The position numbers and the translations under genes are program-made. From Mycolicibacterium moriokaense (GTDB lineage Bacteria > Actinomycetota > Actinomycetes > Mycobacteriales > Mycobacteriaceae), in contig NZ_QQBJ01000008.1 of the NCBI RefSeq assembly GCF_003347205.1, forward strand, positions 124,001 to 188,000: a DNA stretch of 64,000 nucleotides, given 5' to 3'. Every line of letters begins with the position of its first letter. The stretch's first letter is position 1. Positions 45,449 through 53,966 of this stretch are shown piece after piece. Under the pieces are notes generated by a model. That model saw only the letters and a program-made list of their open reading frames with translations, was not told where the DNA came from and did not search any database.

Positions 45449-47371
45449 ATGACACTCACCGCTGATGCGCGCGAACAGACACCCGTGAGGCTCGACGAGA
45501 TACCGGCGGCCAGGCCGCGCTGGGAGACGCCCGCGTTGCTCACCCTGCTGGTAGCGACGGCCGTGCTCTACCTGTGGGGGCTCGGCTCCTCGGGCTGGGC
45601 CAACGACTACTACGCGGCCGCGGCCCAGGCGGGCACCCAGGATCTGACGGCATGGCTGTTCGGCTCGCATGACGCGGGCAACGCGATCACCGTCGACAAA
45701 CCGCCGGCAGCCATGTGGGTGATGGCGTTGTCCGGCAGGCTGTTCGGCTTCAACGCGTTCACGATGCTGCTGCCGCAGGCGCTGATAGGCGTGGGAGCGG
45801 TCGCGCTGCTGTACGCGGCCGTGCGGCGCTGCAGCGGCCCGGGCGCCGGTCTGATCGCGGGTGCCGCCCTGGCTCTGACGCCGGTGGCGGCGTCGATGTT
45901 CCGGTTCAACAACCCCGACGCGCTGCTGGTGCTGCTGATGGTGTTGGCCGCGTACTTCGTGGTGCGTGCGATCGAGTCCGGCGGCACGCGATGGATCGCG
46001 CTGGCGGGTACGGCGCTGGGCTTCGCGTTCCTGACGAAGATGCTGCAGGCGTTCCTGGTGGCACCCGGCTTGGCGCTGGCGTTTCTGGTGGCGGCCCCCG
46101 TCGGCATGTGGCAGCGGGTCTGGAAGCTGTTGGTCGGCGCCGCGGCGATGATCGTGTCCGCGGGCTGGTTCATCGCGCTGGTCGAGCTGTGGCCGGCCGA
46201 CTCCCGGCCCTACATCGGCGGCTCAACGTCGAACAGCCTGCTGCAGTTGGCCCTGGGCTACAACGGGATTGAGCGTATCGCCGGCGGCGGCTTCCCCGGC
46301 GGCGGGCCCGGCAACGGGCCGCCAGGGGGCGGGCACGGCGGACACGGTGGGCCCGGCGGTGCGGGCAACGTCTTCTTCGGCGGCGAACCGGGAATCGGCA
46401 GGATGTTCGGTCAGTCGATGGGAACCGAGATCTCATGGCTGCTGCCTGCCGCACTGCTCGGCCTGGTCGCCGTGCTGTGGTTGACCCGCAAGGCCGCCAG
46501 GACGGATCTGCTGCGCGCGAGCGTCCTGATGTGGGGTGGCTGGCTGGTGGTCAGCGCCGCGGTGTTCAGCTTCATGGACGGCATCATTCACCCGTACTAC
46601 ACCGTCGCGCTCGCCCCGGCAGTCGCTGCGCTGGTGGGCATCTCGGTGCGCGAGTTGTGGCGCATCAGAGATCGGCTGTGGTCGCGTCTGGCGCTGGCGA
46701 CGATGCTGGCGGCGACGGGCGCGTGGGCCTACTTCCTGCTGGATCGCACCCCGGACTGGTTACCTGTGCTGCGATGGGTGGTGCTCGCCGGATCGGTGGT
46801 CGTGGCGTTGGCGCTCGTGGCCGGGTCGCACCGGCGGGGCCGCGTGGTCGCGGTACTGGCGGCGGGAGCGATGCTGTTCGCCGTCGCCGCTCCCGCGGCG
46901 TATGCGATCGAGACAGCCGCGACCGTCCACAACGGTCCGATCTCGACCTCGGGCCCGAGCAAGGGCGACGCGTTCGGGCCGCCCGGCCCCGGTGGGCCCG
47001 GTGGGCCCGGCGGCCCTGGCGGTCAGATGTCGGAGAACGCCTCGCTGGCCGAGTTGGTCACGGGTCTCGACTACCGTTGGGCCGCAGCGACGATCGGCTC
47101 GATGGGCGCAAGCAGCCTCGAGCTGAAGACAGGTGCGTCGATCATGGCCATCGGCGGGTTCACCGGCGGCGATGATTCGCCGACGCTGGGACAGTTCCAG
47201 GACTACGTCGCCAACCATGAGGTGAGGTACTTCATCGAGGGCGGGCATTTCGGGCCGCCGGGACACCGCGACACGGGAAGCGCGGCCGAGATCACCGCAT
47301 GGGTGAAGCAGAGTTTCACGCCCCGCGATGTCGGCGGCACCACGGTCTACGACCTGGCCGCCCCCAACTAG
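45449..47371 (+). CDS. GT-C membrane glycosyltransferase (GT39/ArnT-YkcB-like), copy 2
   Basis: 640 residues, paralogue of copy 1 with the canonical VDKPPAAMW. It has two extra Gly/Pro-rich extracytoplasmic segments: about 275-315 (GGGFPGGGPGNGPPGGG and HGGHGGPGGAG) and about 510-525 (GPPGPGGPGGPGGPGG). C-terminal outside domain with YRWAAATIGSMGASSLELKT. Transfers sugar from the lipid donor made by the GT2-GtrA protein. Last gene of the cassette. Confidence 0.82.
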   Translation: MTLTADAREQTPVRLDEIPAARPRWETPALLTLLVATAVLYLWGLGSSGWANDYYAAAAQAGTQDLTAWLFGSHDAGNAITVDKPPAAMWVMALSGRLFGFNAFTMLLPQALIGVGAVALLYAAVRRCSGPGAGLIAGAALALTPVAASMFRFNNPDALLVLLMVLAAYFVVRAIESGGTRWIALAGTALGFAFLTKMLQAFLVAPGLALAFLVAAPVGMWQRVWKLLVGAAAMIVSAGWFIALVELWPADSRPYIGGSTSNSLLQLALGYNGIERIAGGGFPGGGPGNGPPGGGHGGHGGPGGAGNVFFGGEPGIGRMFGQSMGTEISWLLPAALLGLVAVLWLTRKAARTDLLRASVLMWGGWLVVSAAVFSFMDGIIHPYYTVALAPAVAALVGISVRELWRIRDRLWSRLALATMLAATGAWAYFLLDRTPDWLPVLRWVVLAGSVVVALALVAGSHRRGRVVAVLAAGAMLFAVAAPAAYAIETAATVHNGPISTSGPSKGDAFGPPGPGGPGGPGGPGGQMSENASLAELVTGLDYRWAAATIGSMGASSLELKTGASIMAIGGFTGGDDSPTLGQFQDYVANHEVRYFIEGGHFGPPGHRDTGSAAEITAWVKQSFTPRDVGGTTVYDLAAPN

Positions 47372-47473
47372 CGCGGCCGTTCGCGGGGAAGGCGATCGCG
47401 GTGATTCTGACTCGTGGCGGACCGGCGACGTGTTGTTATCGTCGGGTCGTTGCGAGCCGACAAGGAGGTCGAA

Positions 47474-47965
47474 ATGACCGCGACCGACGAGTATCTGCAG
47501 AACAACCAGGAGTACGCGAAGGGCTTCTCCGGCCCGCTGCCGCTGCCGCCGAGCAAGCACGTGGCGGTGGTGGCGTGCATGGATGCCCGGCTGGACGTCT
47601 ACCGCGCCCTCGGCTTGAACGACGGCGAGGCGCACGTCATCCGCAATGCCGGCGGGGTGGTCACCGACGACGAGATTCGCTCGCTGGCCATCAGCCAGCG
47701 ACTGCTCGGCACCAAGGAGATCATCCTCATTCACCACACCGACTGCGGGATGCTGACGTTCACCGACGACGGGTTCAAGCAGCAGATCCAGGACGAGATC
47801 GGCATCAAGCCGGAGTGGGCGGCCGAAGCATTCGTCGACGTCGAGGAAGACGTGCGTCAGTCGCTCCGCCGGATCGAGGCCAGCCCGTTCGTCACCAAGC
47901 ACGAATCGCTGCGGGGCTTCGTGTTCGACGTGGCGACCGGCAGGCTCAACGAGGTCACCCTCTAG
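47474..47965 (+). CDS. canA: Beta-class carbonic anhydrase
   Basis: 163 residues, same length as Rv1284. Interconverts CO2 and bicarbonate. Zinc ligands in ACMDARLD (Cys about 35), with Asp-Arg dyad, and HHTDCGML (His about 88, Cys about 91). AAGGAGG at 47462-47468 fixes ATG 47474. Adjoins the sulfate-activation genes as in M. tuberculosis. The stop shares a CTAG with the convergent thioesterase. Confidence 0.93.
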   Translation: MTATDEYLQNNQEYAKGFSGPLPLPPSKHVAVVACMDARLDVYRALGLNDGEAHVIRNAGGVVTDDEIRSLAISQRLLGTKEIILIHHTDCGMLTFTDDGFKQQIQDEIGIKPEWAAEAFVDVEEDVRQSLRRIEASPFVTKHESLRGFVFDVATGRLNEVTL

Positions 47966-48387
47966 CCGACCTTGTAGGTCGCGATCGCCTTCGCCACCGC
48001 TTCGCCGTCGGGCGTCATCACGTCAACGTCGCAGCTGACCAGGGTTTTGCCGCGGCGCAGCACCCGCCCGACACCGATCAGATCGGCGGCCCGCGCCGGT
48101 GCGAGGAACTGCAGCGACAGCGACGTCGTGACACCGCGCAGCGAGTCGGGCACCTCGGCGCCCGCCCAGGCGGCGGCCATCACGGTCATGTCCGCCAGTG
48201 AGGCGATCGCGCCGCCGTGCACCATGTCGCCCAGCGTGACGTTGGTGGGATCGAACGGCATCCGCAGCCTCACCTCGTCGCCGTCGAGCACCTCGGCGAC
48301 GATGCCGAGTTTGGCGGCGAAGGGCGAGGCGGGGATGAACTGCGCCATCACCTCGGGGCCCGTGCGTGCACCTGCTTGACCTGACAT
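47962..48387 (-). CDS. PaaI-type hotdog thioesterase
   Basis: 141 residues with the hotdog thioesterase pattern: MVHGGAIASLADMTVMAAAW (about 56-75, HGG then Asp), LSLQFLAPARAADLIGVGRV and a closing VAKAIATYKV. Probably hydrolyses an acyl- or phenylacetyl-CoA. Divergent from cysD across a 240-bp gap. Convergent with canA, sharing stop bases. Confidence 0.82.
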   Translation of the reverse strand: MSGQAGARTGPEVMAQFIPASPFAAKLGIVAEVLDGDEVRLRMPFDPTNVTLGDMVHGGAIASLADMTVMAAAWAGAEVPDSLRGVTTSLSLQFLAPARAADLIGVGRVLRRGKTLVSCDVDVMTPDGEAVAKAIATYKVG

Positions 48388-48547
48388 GACGATGAAGTGT
48401 CGTCGAGGGCACGACGCGTTTCAATTACCTGCGACGTAATCACCCCTGACAGGCGAGATGGGCCCACACCGAAGGTAGCGGAACGCGCCGGTCCGCGAAA
48501 CCGCAGGAAGCAACGTGCACAAGCGTCCGATCGGCGGAAAGAAGTCT

Positions 48548-48576
48548 TTGACAGCCCAGGCCAGGAATGGTTTCAT
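48548..48576 (+). promoter_or_regulatory. Candidate promoter of cysD-cysNC
   Basis: TTGACA at 48548-48553, a 17-nt spacer, then TTTCAT at 48571-48576. It is followed by an AT-rich tract (TTAAGCCTTATAAAT) and a TTAAG...CTTAA dyad before the cysD Shine-Dalgarno, so an operator or RNA leader may lie in 48580-48616. The -35 is good, the -10 poor. Confidence 0.35.
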
Positions 48577-48627
48577 AGCGTTAAGCCTTATAAATCTGGT
48601 CAACTCTACCAACTTAACGAGGAATCG

Positions 48628-49557
48628 ATGACGACCGTTCACGAGCCGAAACAGGCAGCGGGCCGTTACGAGCTCAGCCATCTCCGGGCGCTCGAGGCCG
48701 AAGCGATCCACATCATCCGCGAGGTCGCCGCCGAGTTCGAGCGGCCGGTGTTGCTGTTCTCCGGCGGCAAGGACTCCATCGTGATGCTGCATCTGGCGCT
48801 GAAGGCGTTCGCGCCGGGACGGCTGCCGTTCCCGGTCATGCACGTCGACACCGGGCACAACTTCGACGAGGTGCTGCAGGCCCGCGACGAGCTTGTCGAG
48901 GAATCGGGTGTGCGCCTGGTCGTCGCCAAGGTGCAGGACGACATCGACGCCGGCCGGGTGGTCGAGACCATCCCGTCGCGCAACCCGCTGCAGACCGTCA
49001 CGCTGTTGCGCGCCATCCGCGAGAACAAGTTCGACGCGGCCTTCGGCGGCGCCCGCCGCGACGAGGAAAAGGCGCGCGCCAAGGAGCGGGTGTTCAGCTT
49101 CCGCGACGAGTTCGGCCAATGGGATCCCAAGGCGCAGCGGCCCGAGTTGTGGAACCTGTACAACGGCCGCCACCACAAGGGCGAGCACATCCGCGTGTTT
49201 CCACTGTCGAACTGGACAGAGTTCGACATCTGGTCCTACATCGGCGCCGAGAAGATCAAGCTGCCGTCGATCTACTACGCCCACCGCCGCCAGGTGTTCG
49301 AGCGCGACGGCATGCTGCTGGCCGTGCACAAGTACCTGCAGCCGCGCAAGGACGAACAGGTCATCGAGAAGACGGTGCGGTTCCGCACCGTCGGCGACGT
49401 CACCTGCACCGGCTGCGTGGAGTCGCTGGCCGGCACCGTCTCGGAGGTGATCGCCGAGACCGCGGTGTCGCGGCTCACCGAACGCGGCGCCACCCGCGCC
49501 GACGACCGGATCTCCGAAGCCGGGATGGAAGACCGCAAGCGTGAGGGGTATTTCTGA
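48628..49557 (+). CDS. cysD: Sulfate adenylyltransferase subunit 2
   Basis: 309 residues. Adenylyl transfer subunit that forms APS from ATP and sulfate. PP-loop SGGKDSIVML (about 46-55), HVDTGHNFDEVL, GGARRDEEKARAKER and the PLSNWTEFDIW segment identify CysD. GAGG at 48619-48622 sets ATG 48628; the open frame upstream is unlike the family. Operon with cysNC across a 56-bp repeat unit. Confidence 0.95.
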   Translation: MTTVHEPKQAAGRYELSHLRALEAEAIHIIREVAAEFERPVLLFSGGKDSIVMLHLALKAFAPGRLPFPVMHVDTGHNFDEVLQARDELVEESGVRLVVAKVQDDIDAGRVVETIPSRNPLQTVTLLRAIRENKFDAAFGGARRDEEKARAKERVFSFRDEFGQWDPKAQRPELWNLYNGRHHKGEHIRVFPLSNWTEFDIWSYIGAEKIKLPSIYYAHRRQVFERDGMLLAVHKYLQPRKDEQVIEKTVRFRTVGDVTCTGCVESLAGTVSEVIAETAVSRLTERGATRADDRISEAGMEDRKREGYF

Positions 49558-49615
49558 TGTGGGCCCACGCCCGAAGGGCAGGGGAGGCTTGCGCGAAGAA
49601 GGGATCGCACTGATG
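49555..49615 (+). repeat. 56-bp unit flanked by TGATG at the cysD/cysN junction
   Basis: TGATG at 49555-49559 holds the cysD stop and TGATG at 49611-49615 the end of the spacer plus the cysN ATG. The DNA between begins TGGGCCCACGCCCGAAGGGC and includes GGCTTGCGCGAAG. An ancestral TGATG stop/start overlap appears to have been split with duplication of those five bases, in the same manner as the ATGA units. Confidence 0.6.
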
Positions 49616-51457
49616 GCCACGCTGCTGCGCCTTGCCACCGCCGGATCCGTCGACGACGGCAAATCCACGCTCATCGGGCGACTGCTGTATGACTCCAAGG
49701 CCGTGATGGAGGACCAACTGGCCGCGGTCGAGCGCACCTCGAAGGAACGCGGCCACGACTACACCGACCTGGCGTTGGTGACCGACGGCCTGCGCGCCGA
49801 GCGGGAACAGGGCATCACCATCGACGTCGCCTACCGCTACTTCGCCACTCCCAAGCGGAAATTCATCATCGCCGACACCCCCGGTCACATCCAGTACACC
49901 CGCAACATGGTCACCGGCACCTCGACGGCGCAGCTGGCGATCGTGCTGGTCGACGCCCGCCACGGCCTGCTCGAGCAGTCGCGCAGGCACGCGTTCCTGG
50001 CGTCGCTGCTCGGCATCCGGCACATCGTGCTGGCCGTCAACAAGATGGATCTGATCGGCTGGGACCGCGAGAGGTTCGACAAGATCCGCGACGATTTCCA
50101 TGAGTTCGGCGCCCGCCTGGACATCCACGACGTGACGACGATCCCGTTGTCGGCGTTGCTCGGCGACAACGTGGTGACCAAGTCGGAGAACACCCCGTGG
50201 TACGACGGGCCGTCGCTGCTGTCGCACCTCGAAGAGGTCTACATCGCCGGCGACCGCAATCTGGTCGACGTGCGCTTCCCGGTCCAGTACGTGATCCGGC
50301 CGCAGACCCACGACCACGCCGACCACCGCAGCTACGCCGGCACGGTGGCCAGCGGGGTGATGCGGCCGGGTGACGAGGTCGTCGTCCTTCCCGCAGGCAA
50401 GTCCAGCCGCATCACCGCGATCGAGGGACCGGGTGGTCCTGTCCCGGAGGCGTTTCCGCCGATGGCGGTCTCGGTGAGCCTCGCCGACGACATCGACATC
50501 TCGCGCGGTGACATGATCGCGCGGCCCAACAACCAGCCGCGGGTGGCGCAGGAGTTCGACGCCACCGTCTGCTGGATGGCCGACGCTTCCTCGCTGGAGC
50601 CCGGCCGCGACTACCTGATCAAGCACACCACGCGGACCACGCGGGTCAAGGTGACCGCGCTCGACTACCGGCTTGACGTCAACACGCTGCACCGCGACAA
50701 GACCGCCACCGCGCTCAAGCTCAACGAGCTGGGCCGGATCTCGCTGCGCTCGCAGGTGCCGATCCTGCTCGACGAGTACGGGCGCAACGCGGCGACGGGC
50801 TCGTTCATCCTGATCGACCCGAACACCAACGGCACTGTCGCGGCGGGCATGATCCTGCCCTTCGTGACGGCGCGTACCGCGAGCCCGAACACCGTGCGTC
50901 ACGAGTCGTTGTGCACCGCCGACGACCGGCTGTCGAAGGGCCGCACGGTGTGGTTCACCGGGCTGTCCGGATCCGGCAAGTCGTCGGTGGCGATGCGCGT
51001 CGAGCAGAAGCTTCTGGAAAAAGGCACTCCCGCTTATGTTCTCGACGGTGACAACCTGCGCCACGGGTTGAACGCCGACCTCGGCTTCTCGATGGCCGAC
51101 CGCGCCGAGAACCAGCGCAGGCTTGCGCACATCGCCGCGATCCTCGCCGACTCCGGCCAGGTGGTGCTGGTGCCCGCGATCAGCCCGCTGGAAGAGCACC
51201 GCGCGCTTGCACGTCGGGTGACGACGGAGGAGGGCCTGGACTTCTTCGAGGTGTTCTGCGACACCCCGTTGGAGGACTGCGAAATGCGCGACCCCAAAGG
51301 CCTGTACGCCAAGGCCCGCGCCGGCGAGATCACCCACTTCACCGGGATCGACAGCCCGTACCAGCGCCCGAAGAAACCCGATCTGCGGCTGACCCCGGAC
51401 CACTCCACCGAAGAACTCGCCGACATGGTGGTCGAGATGCTGGAATGCGGCCGTTGA
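49613..51457 (+). CDS. cysN: Bifunctional sulfate adenylyltransferase GTPase subunit / APS kinase
   Basis: 614 residues, the length I recall for M. tuberculosis CysN (CysNC, Rv1286). N-terminal EF-Tu-like GTPase: AGSVDDGKSTLIGRL (about 10-24), DTPGH, NKMD; beta-barrel domains (about 225-430); then APS kinase from about 440 with GLSGSGKSSVAM and DGDNLRHGLNADLGF. GTP hydrolysis drives APS formation and the kinase makes PAPS. ATG 49613 sits in the second TGATG. Overlaps cysQ by 13 nt. Confidence 0.95.
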   Translation: MATLLRLATAGSVDDGKSTLIGRLLYDSKAVMEDQLAAVERTSKERGHDYTDLALVTDGLRAEREQGITIDVAYRYFATPKRKFIIADTPGHIQYTRNMVTGTSTAQLAIVLVDARHGLLEQSRRHAFLASLLGIRHIVLAVNKMDLIGWDRERFDKIRDDFHEFGARLDIHDVTTIPLSALLGDNVVTKSENTPWYDGPSLLSHLEEVYIAGDRNLVDVRFPVQYVIRPQTHDHADHRSYAGTVASGVMRPGDEVVVLPAGKSSRITAIEGPGGPVPEAFPPMAVSVSLADDIDISRGDMIARPNNQPRVAQEFDATVCWMADASSLEPGRDYLIKHTTRTTRVKVTALDYRLDVNTLHRDKTATALKLNELGRISLRSQVPILLDEYGRNAATGSFILIDPNTNGTVAAGMILPFVTARTASPNTVRHESLCTADDRLSKGRTVWFTGLSGSGKSSVAMRVEQKLLEKGTPAYVLDGDNLRHGLNADLGFSMADRAENQRRLAHIAAILADSGQVVLVPAISPLEEHRALARRVTTEEGLDFFEVFCDTPLEDCEMRDPKGLYAKARAGEITHFTGIDSPYQRPKKPDLRLTPDHSTEELADMVVEMLECGR

Positions 51458-52182
51458 CCGACGACGAGGTCGCCGCCACGCTGGCCACGCAGGCGGGTGA
51501 GCTACTCCTCGGCGTCCGTGACGAGCTGGCCGACGCCGGTGCCGCCGAGCGAAAAGCGGCGGGGGACAAGCGGTCCCACGACTTCCTGATGGAGGCGCTG
51601 GCCCGGGTCCGGCCCGCCGACGCGGTGCTGTCCGAGGAGGGTGTCGACGACCCCGTGCGGTTGCGCTCCGAGCGGGTCTGGATCGTCGATCCGCTCGACG
51701 GCACCCGCGAATTCTCCGAGCTGGGTCGTGACGACTGGGCCGTGCATGTCGCGCTCTGGCAGCAGGGCGCACTGGTCGCGGGCGCGGTGGCGCTGCCGGC
51801 GCAGGGAGTCACGCTGGCCACGCCGACCGTCGCGGCCCCACCCGCGGCGCCTGCCAACCCCCGCATCGTGGTGTCCAGGACCCGCCCGCCTGCCATCGCC
51901 CTCGAGGTGCGTGCCGCTCTTGATGGGGTCCTCGTCGAAATGGGCTCTGCCGGAGCCAAAGTCGCCTCGGTGGTGCAGGGGCTCTCCGACGCCTACGTGC
52001 ACGCGGGGGGCCAGTACGAGTGGGATTCCGCAGCGCCGGTGGCCGTCGCCAGAGCCGCAGGCCTGCATGCCTCGCGTCTGGACGGCTCGCCGCTGGAATA
52101 CAACCGGCCGGACCCGCTGCTGCCCGATCTGATCGTCTGCCGACCCGAGCTTGCCGAGGCGGTCCTGGCCGTCACCCGATAA
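51445..52182 (+). CDS. cysQ: CysQ-type PAP/PAPS phosphatase (IMPase superfamily)
   Basis: 245 residues. Metal-dependent phosphatase converting PAP(S) to AMP/APS. Metal motifs are EEG (about 69), DPLDGT (about 82-87) and the C-terminal WDSAAPVAVARAAG. Overlap with cysNC and the pathway fit strongly suggest recycling of PAP made downstream of PAPS. In M. tuberculosis cysQ is elsewhere (Rv2131c, from memory). Confidence 0.88.
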   Translation: MRPLTDDEVAATLATQAGELLLGVRDELADAGAAERKAAGDKRSHDFLMEALARVRPADAVLSEEGVDDPVRLRSERVWIVDPLDGTREFSELGRDDWAVHVALWQQGALVAGAVALPAQGVTLATPTVAAPPAAPANPRIVVSRTRPPAIALEVRAALDGVLVEMGSAGAKVASVVQGLSDAYVHAGGQYEWDSAAPVAVARAAGLHASRLDGSPLEYNRPDPLLPDLIVCRPELAEAVLAVTR

Positions 52183-52198
52183 AAGGGGACCACAGATA

Positions 52199-52216
52199 AT
52201 GGGTTTTCCATCCCAT
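52199..52216. promoter_or_regulatory. Operator 1 of the tandem TetR: ATGGG-N8-CCCAT
   Basis: ATGGG (52199-52203), eight bases, CCCAT (52212-52216), 31 nt before the tetR ATG and overlapping a GATAAT -10-like hexamer. Same layout as 53656-53673 and 53921-53938. Confidence 0.62.
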
Positions 52217-52247
52217 ATCGCGGCGGCGGAGGTAACGTCTTCGGCGT

Positions 52248-53609
52248 ATGACCAACGCCGATCACCCTGGCCCACAGGCGTTCACCACAAAGGGACGAGC
52301 GACGCGCGAACGGATTCTTCGATCCGCGGCTGAGGTCTTGTTGTCCGAGGGACTGACAGGTTTCAATCTGGAGAAGGTCCGGTCTGCGGCGTCGGTCAGC
52401 GGCTCGCAGTTGTCCCACTACTTCGCAGACAAGCCCGCGCTGGTCCGTGGGATCCTGAACCGGCAGACCGAGCTGGTGTTGGATTTCCACCGGCAGCCGA
52501 GGCTGGGCGCCCTGGACACGTTTGACGATTTCGAGCGATGGGCCGATCTCACCGTGCGCTTTCTGCGCACCGTCGGCTACACGAACACCCCGATCTATCA
52601 CACCCTGGCGGGTCAACTGGTGAAGTCCGATTCCGCGACCCGACAGACACTCGCCGACGGATACTGGCGGTGGGTGGAACTGCTTGGGCAGCGTTTCGAA
52701 CGGATGACGGAGCGGGGCGTGCTGGTCGCTTCGGCCGACCCCCGTCGTCTGGCGCTGACCTTTGTCGGCGGACACCAGGGCGCAGGCATCGTGAGCTTCG
52801 CCTACCGGGATGACGGGCCGTTGGCCCACACGGCGCGATTCCTGGTGAACCACCTGCGGTCATTTGCGGCCGAGCCCGCCGAACGGGTCGCGCGGAAACC
52901 GCCCCGACCTCGGCAGCGCCGCGTCGTCGCCGGCGACCGCGAGGCGAGCCATCCCGCCCCTCGCTTCACCCAGAAGGGCATGGCGATGCGAAGGCGGATC
53001 ATCACGCGCACAGCGGATCTGATGTTCGAGCAGGGCGTGCATCGCACCAGTCTGGTCGACGTGCGCGAAGCGGTGGGAGTGAGCGATTCGCAGCTCTCGC
53101 ACTACTTCACCGGAAAGCGCGATCTGGTCCGGCAGGTCGTCGCGTCACGCGCGAACGACGTCATCGCCTTCCATCGGCGTCCGGCGCTGGGTCGGCTCGA
53201 CAGCCTTGCGGCCCTGCGGGCCTGGGTCGAGGAGTGCGTGGCCGACATTCAAACGGTCTACCTGCGCGGGGGGTGCGTCTACGGATCACTGGCCGGCGAG
53301 TTGCTCGAGGCCGATGAGGGAATTCTCGACGACGTCGCCGCGGGATACGAGCAATGGATACAGCTTTTCCACGACGGACTGTCAGACATGAAAGGACGAG
53401 GAGAGCTGAGCGCGGAGGCCGATCCGCGCCACCTCGCCACGGCACTCGTCACCGCGCACCAAGGGGGCGCATTGCTCGCCCATGCGACCGGAAGCGCCGA
53501 GCCGTTCGAGGTGCTGGTCAGCAGTGCGGTCGACTACGTCGCAGCGTTTCGCCCCAGGTGGAGACGGCGGCGTTCCCGCTCGCGTGCTCGACCAAGCCAC
53601 GAGCGATGA
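52248..53609 (+). CDS. Tandem-duplicated TetR regulator (two TetR units in one chain)
   Basis: 453 residues made of two homologous TetR proteins: unit 1 about 12-206, unit 2 about 240-432, joined by a basic Pro/Arg linker (about 207-239). Each has its own helix-turn-helix ending in SQLSHYF (unit 1 about 53-59) and its own ligand domain with matching landmarks (AG.L, DPR.LA, HQG). A normal TetR is about 200 residues and dimerises; this chain could act as a single-chain dimer or a four-headed dimer. Its operator lies just upstream. Probably leaderless: TAACGT is 10 nt before ATG 52248. Confidence 0.85.
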   Translation: MTNADHPGPQAFTTKGRATRERILRSAAEVLLSEGLTGFNLEKVRSAASVSGSQLSHYFADKPALVRGILNRQTELVLDFHRQPRLGALDTFDDFERWADLTVRFLRTVGYTNTPIYHTLAGQLVKSDSATRQTLADGYWRWVELLGQRFERMTERGVLVASADPRRLALTFVGGHQGAGIVSFAYRDDGPLAHTARFLVNHLRSFAAEPAERVARKPPRPRQRRVVAGDREASHPAPRFTQKGMAMRRRIITRTADLMFEQGVHRTSLVDVREAVGVSDSQLSHYFTGKRDLVRQVVASRANDVIAFHRRPALGRLDSLAALRAWVEECVADIQTVYLRGGCVYGSLAGELLEADEGILDDVAAGYEQWIQLFHDGLSDMKGRGELSAEADPRHLATALVTAHQGGALLAHATGSAEPFEVLVSSAVDYVAAFRPRWRRRRSRSRARPSHER

Positions 53610-53655
53610 AGATGTCGGCGTCGCCGGGGCGGCGTGGGTGAGCCGATCTAGAAGT

Positions 53656-53673
53656 ATGGGTCAGACAACCCAT
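53656..53673. promoter_or_regulatory. Operator 2: ATGGG-N8-CCCAT
   Basis: ATGGG (53656-53660), eight bases, CCCAT (53669-53673), within the longer dyad TATGGGT-N6-ACCCATA (53655-53674). 47 nt after the tandem TetR stop. Confidence 0.62.
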
Positions 53674-53920
53674 ATTGTTACGACGCAACACGGGGAAACG
53701 GCCGCATGACGTTCATCCTCGATTCCGACTGACGGCCAAACGTCGACATGCCAGGATTCCCCACGATCAGCGAGGTGTGGCTACGGCTCTTCACGGCGTC
53801 TCGCGATGCCAGGGAGACAGCCACACAGGCTTGGCATTTCTTCGAAGTTGCTGAAGATCACCTACCAGATTGCTTACAGCGCACCGAGTCCATCCGCGTT
53901 TGGCATAGCATCCACATAGG

Positions 53921-53938
53921 ATGGGTTGTTCAACCCAA
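53921..53938. promoter_or_regulatory. Operator 3: ATGGG-N8-CCCAA
   Basis: ATGGG (53921-53925), eight bases, CCCAA; the core TGGGTTG-TT-CAACCCA (53922-53937) is a perfect palindrome. 29 nt before the first lipoprotein start. Confidence 0.6.
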
Positions 53939-53966
53939 AGTAGATGTCTGTAGAGGTTGGGGTCCG

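Larger units (their letters stand above)
53610..53966. other. 357-bp noncoding region with two operators
   Basis: No convincing gene. The frame of the following lipoprotein stays open from 53748 but the extra residues look non-coding (Trp/His/Thr-rich, no signal) and include operator 3. GC content is visibly lower than in the neighbours. Contains operators at 53656-53673 and 53921-53938 and presumably a promoter for the lipoprotein pair. Confidence 0.6.

Noticed and set aside
48577-48627. Riboswitch before cysD
   Set aside because: Only a short AT-rich dyad is visible; no conserved SAM or other riboswitch core could be recognised, so only a promoter is proposed.
49475-51772. 765-codon minus-strand frame opposite cysNC
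   Set aside because: Antisense shadow; Arg/His/Asp-rich with no motifs, whereas cysNC is certain.
53748-53966. N-terminal extension of the first polythreonine lipoprotein
   Set aside because: The extra residues have no signal or family, would bury the lipoprotein signal peptide, and contain operator 3.
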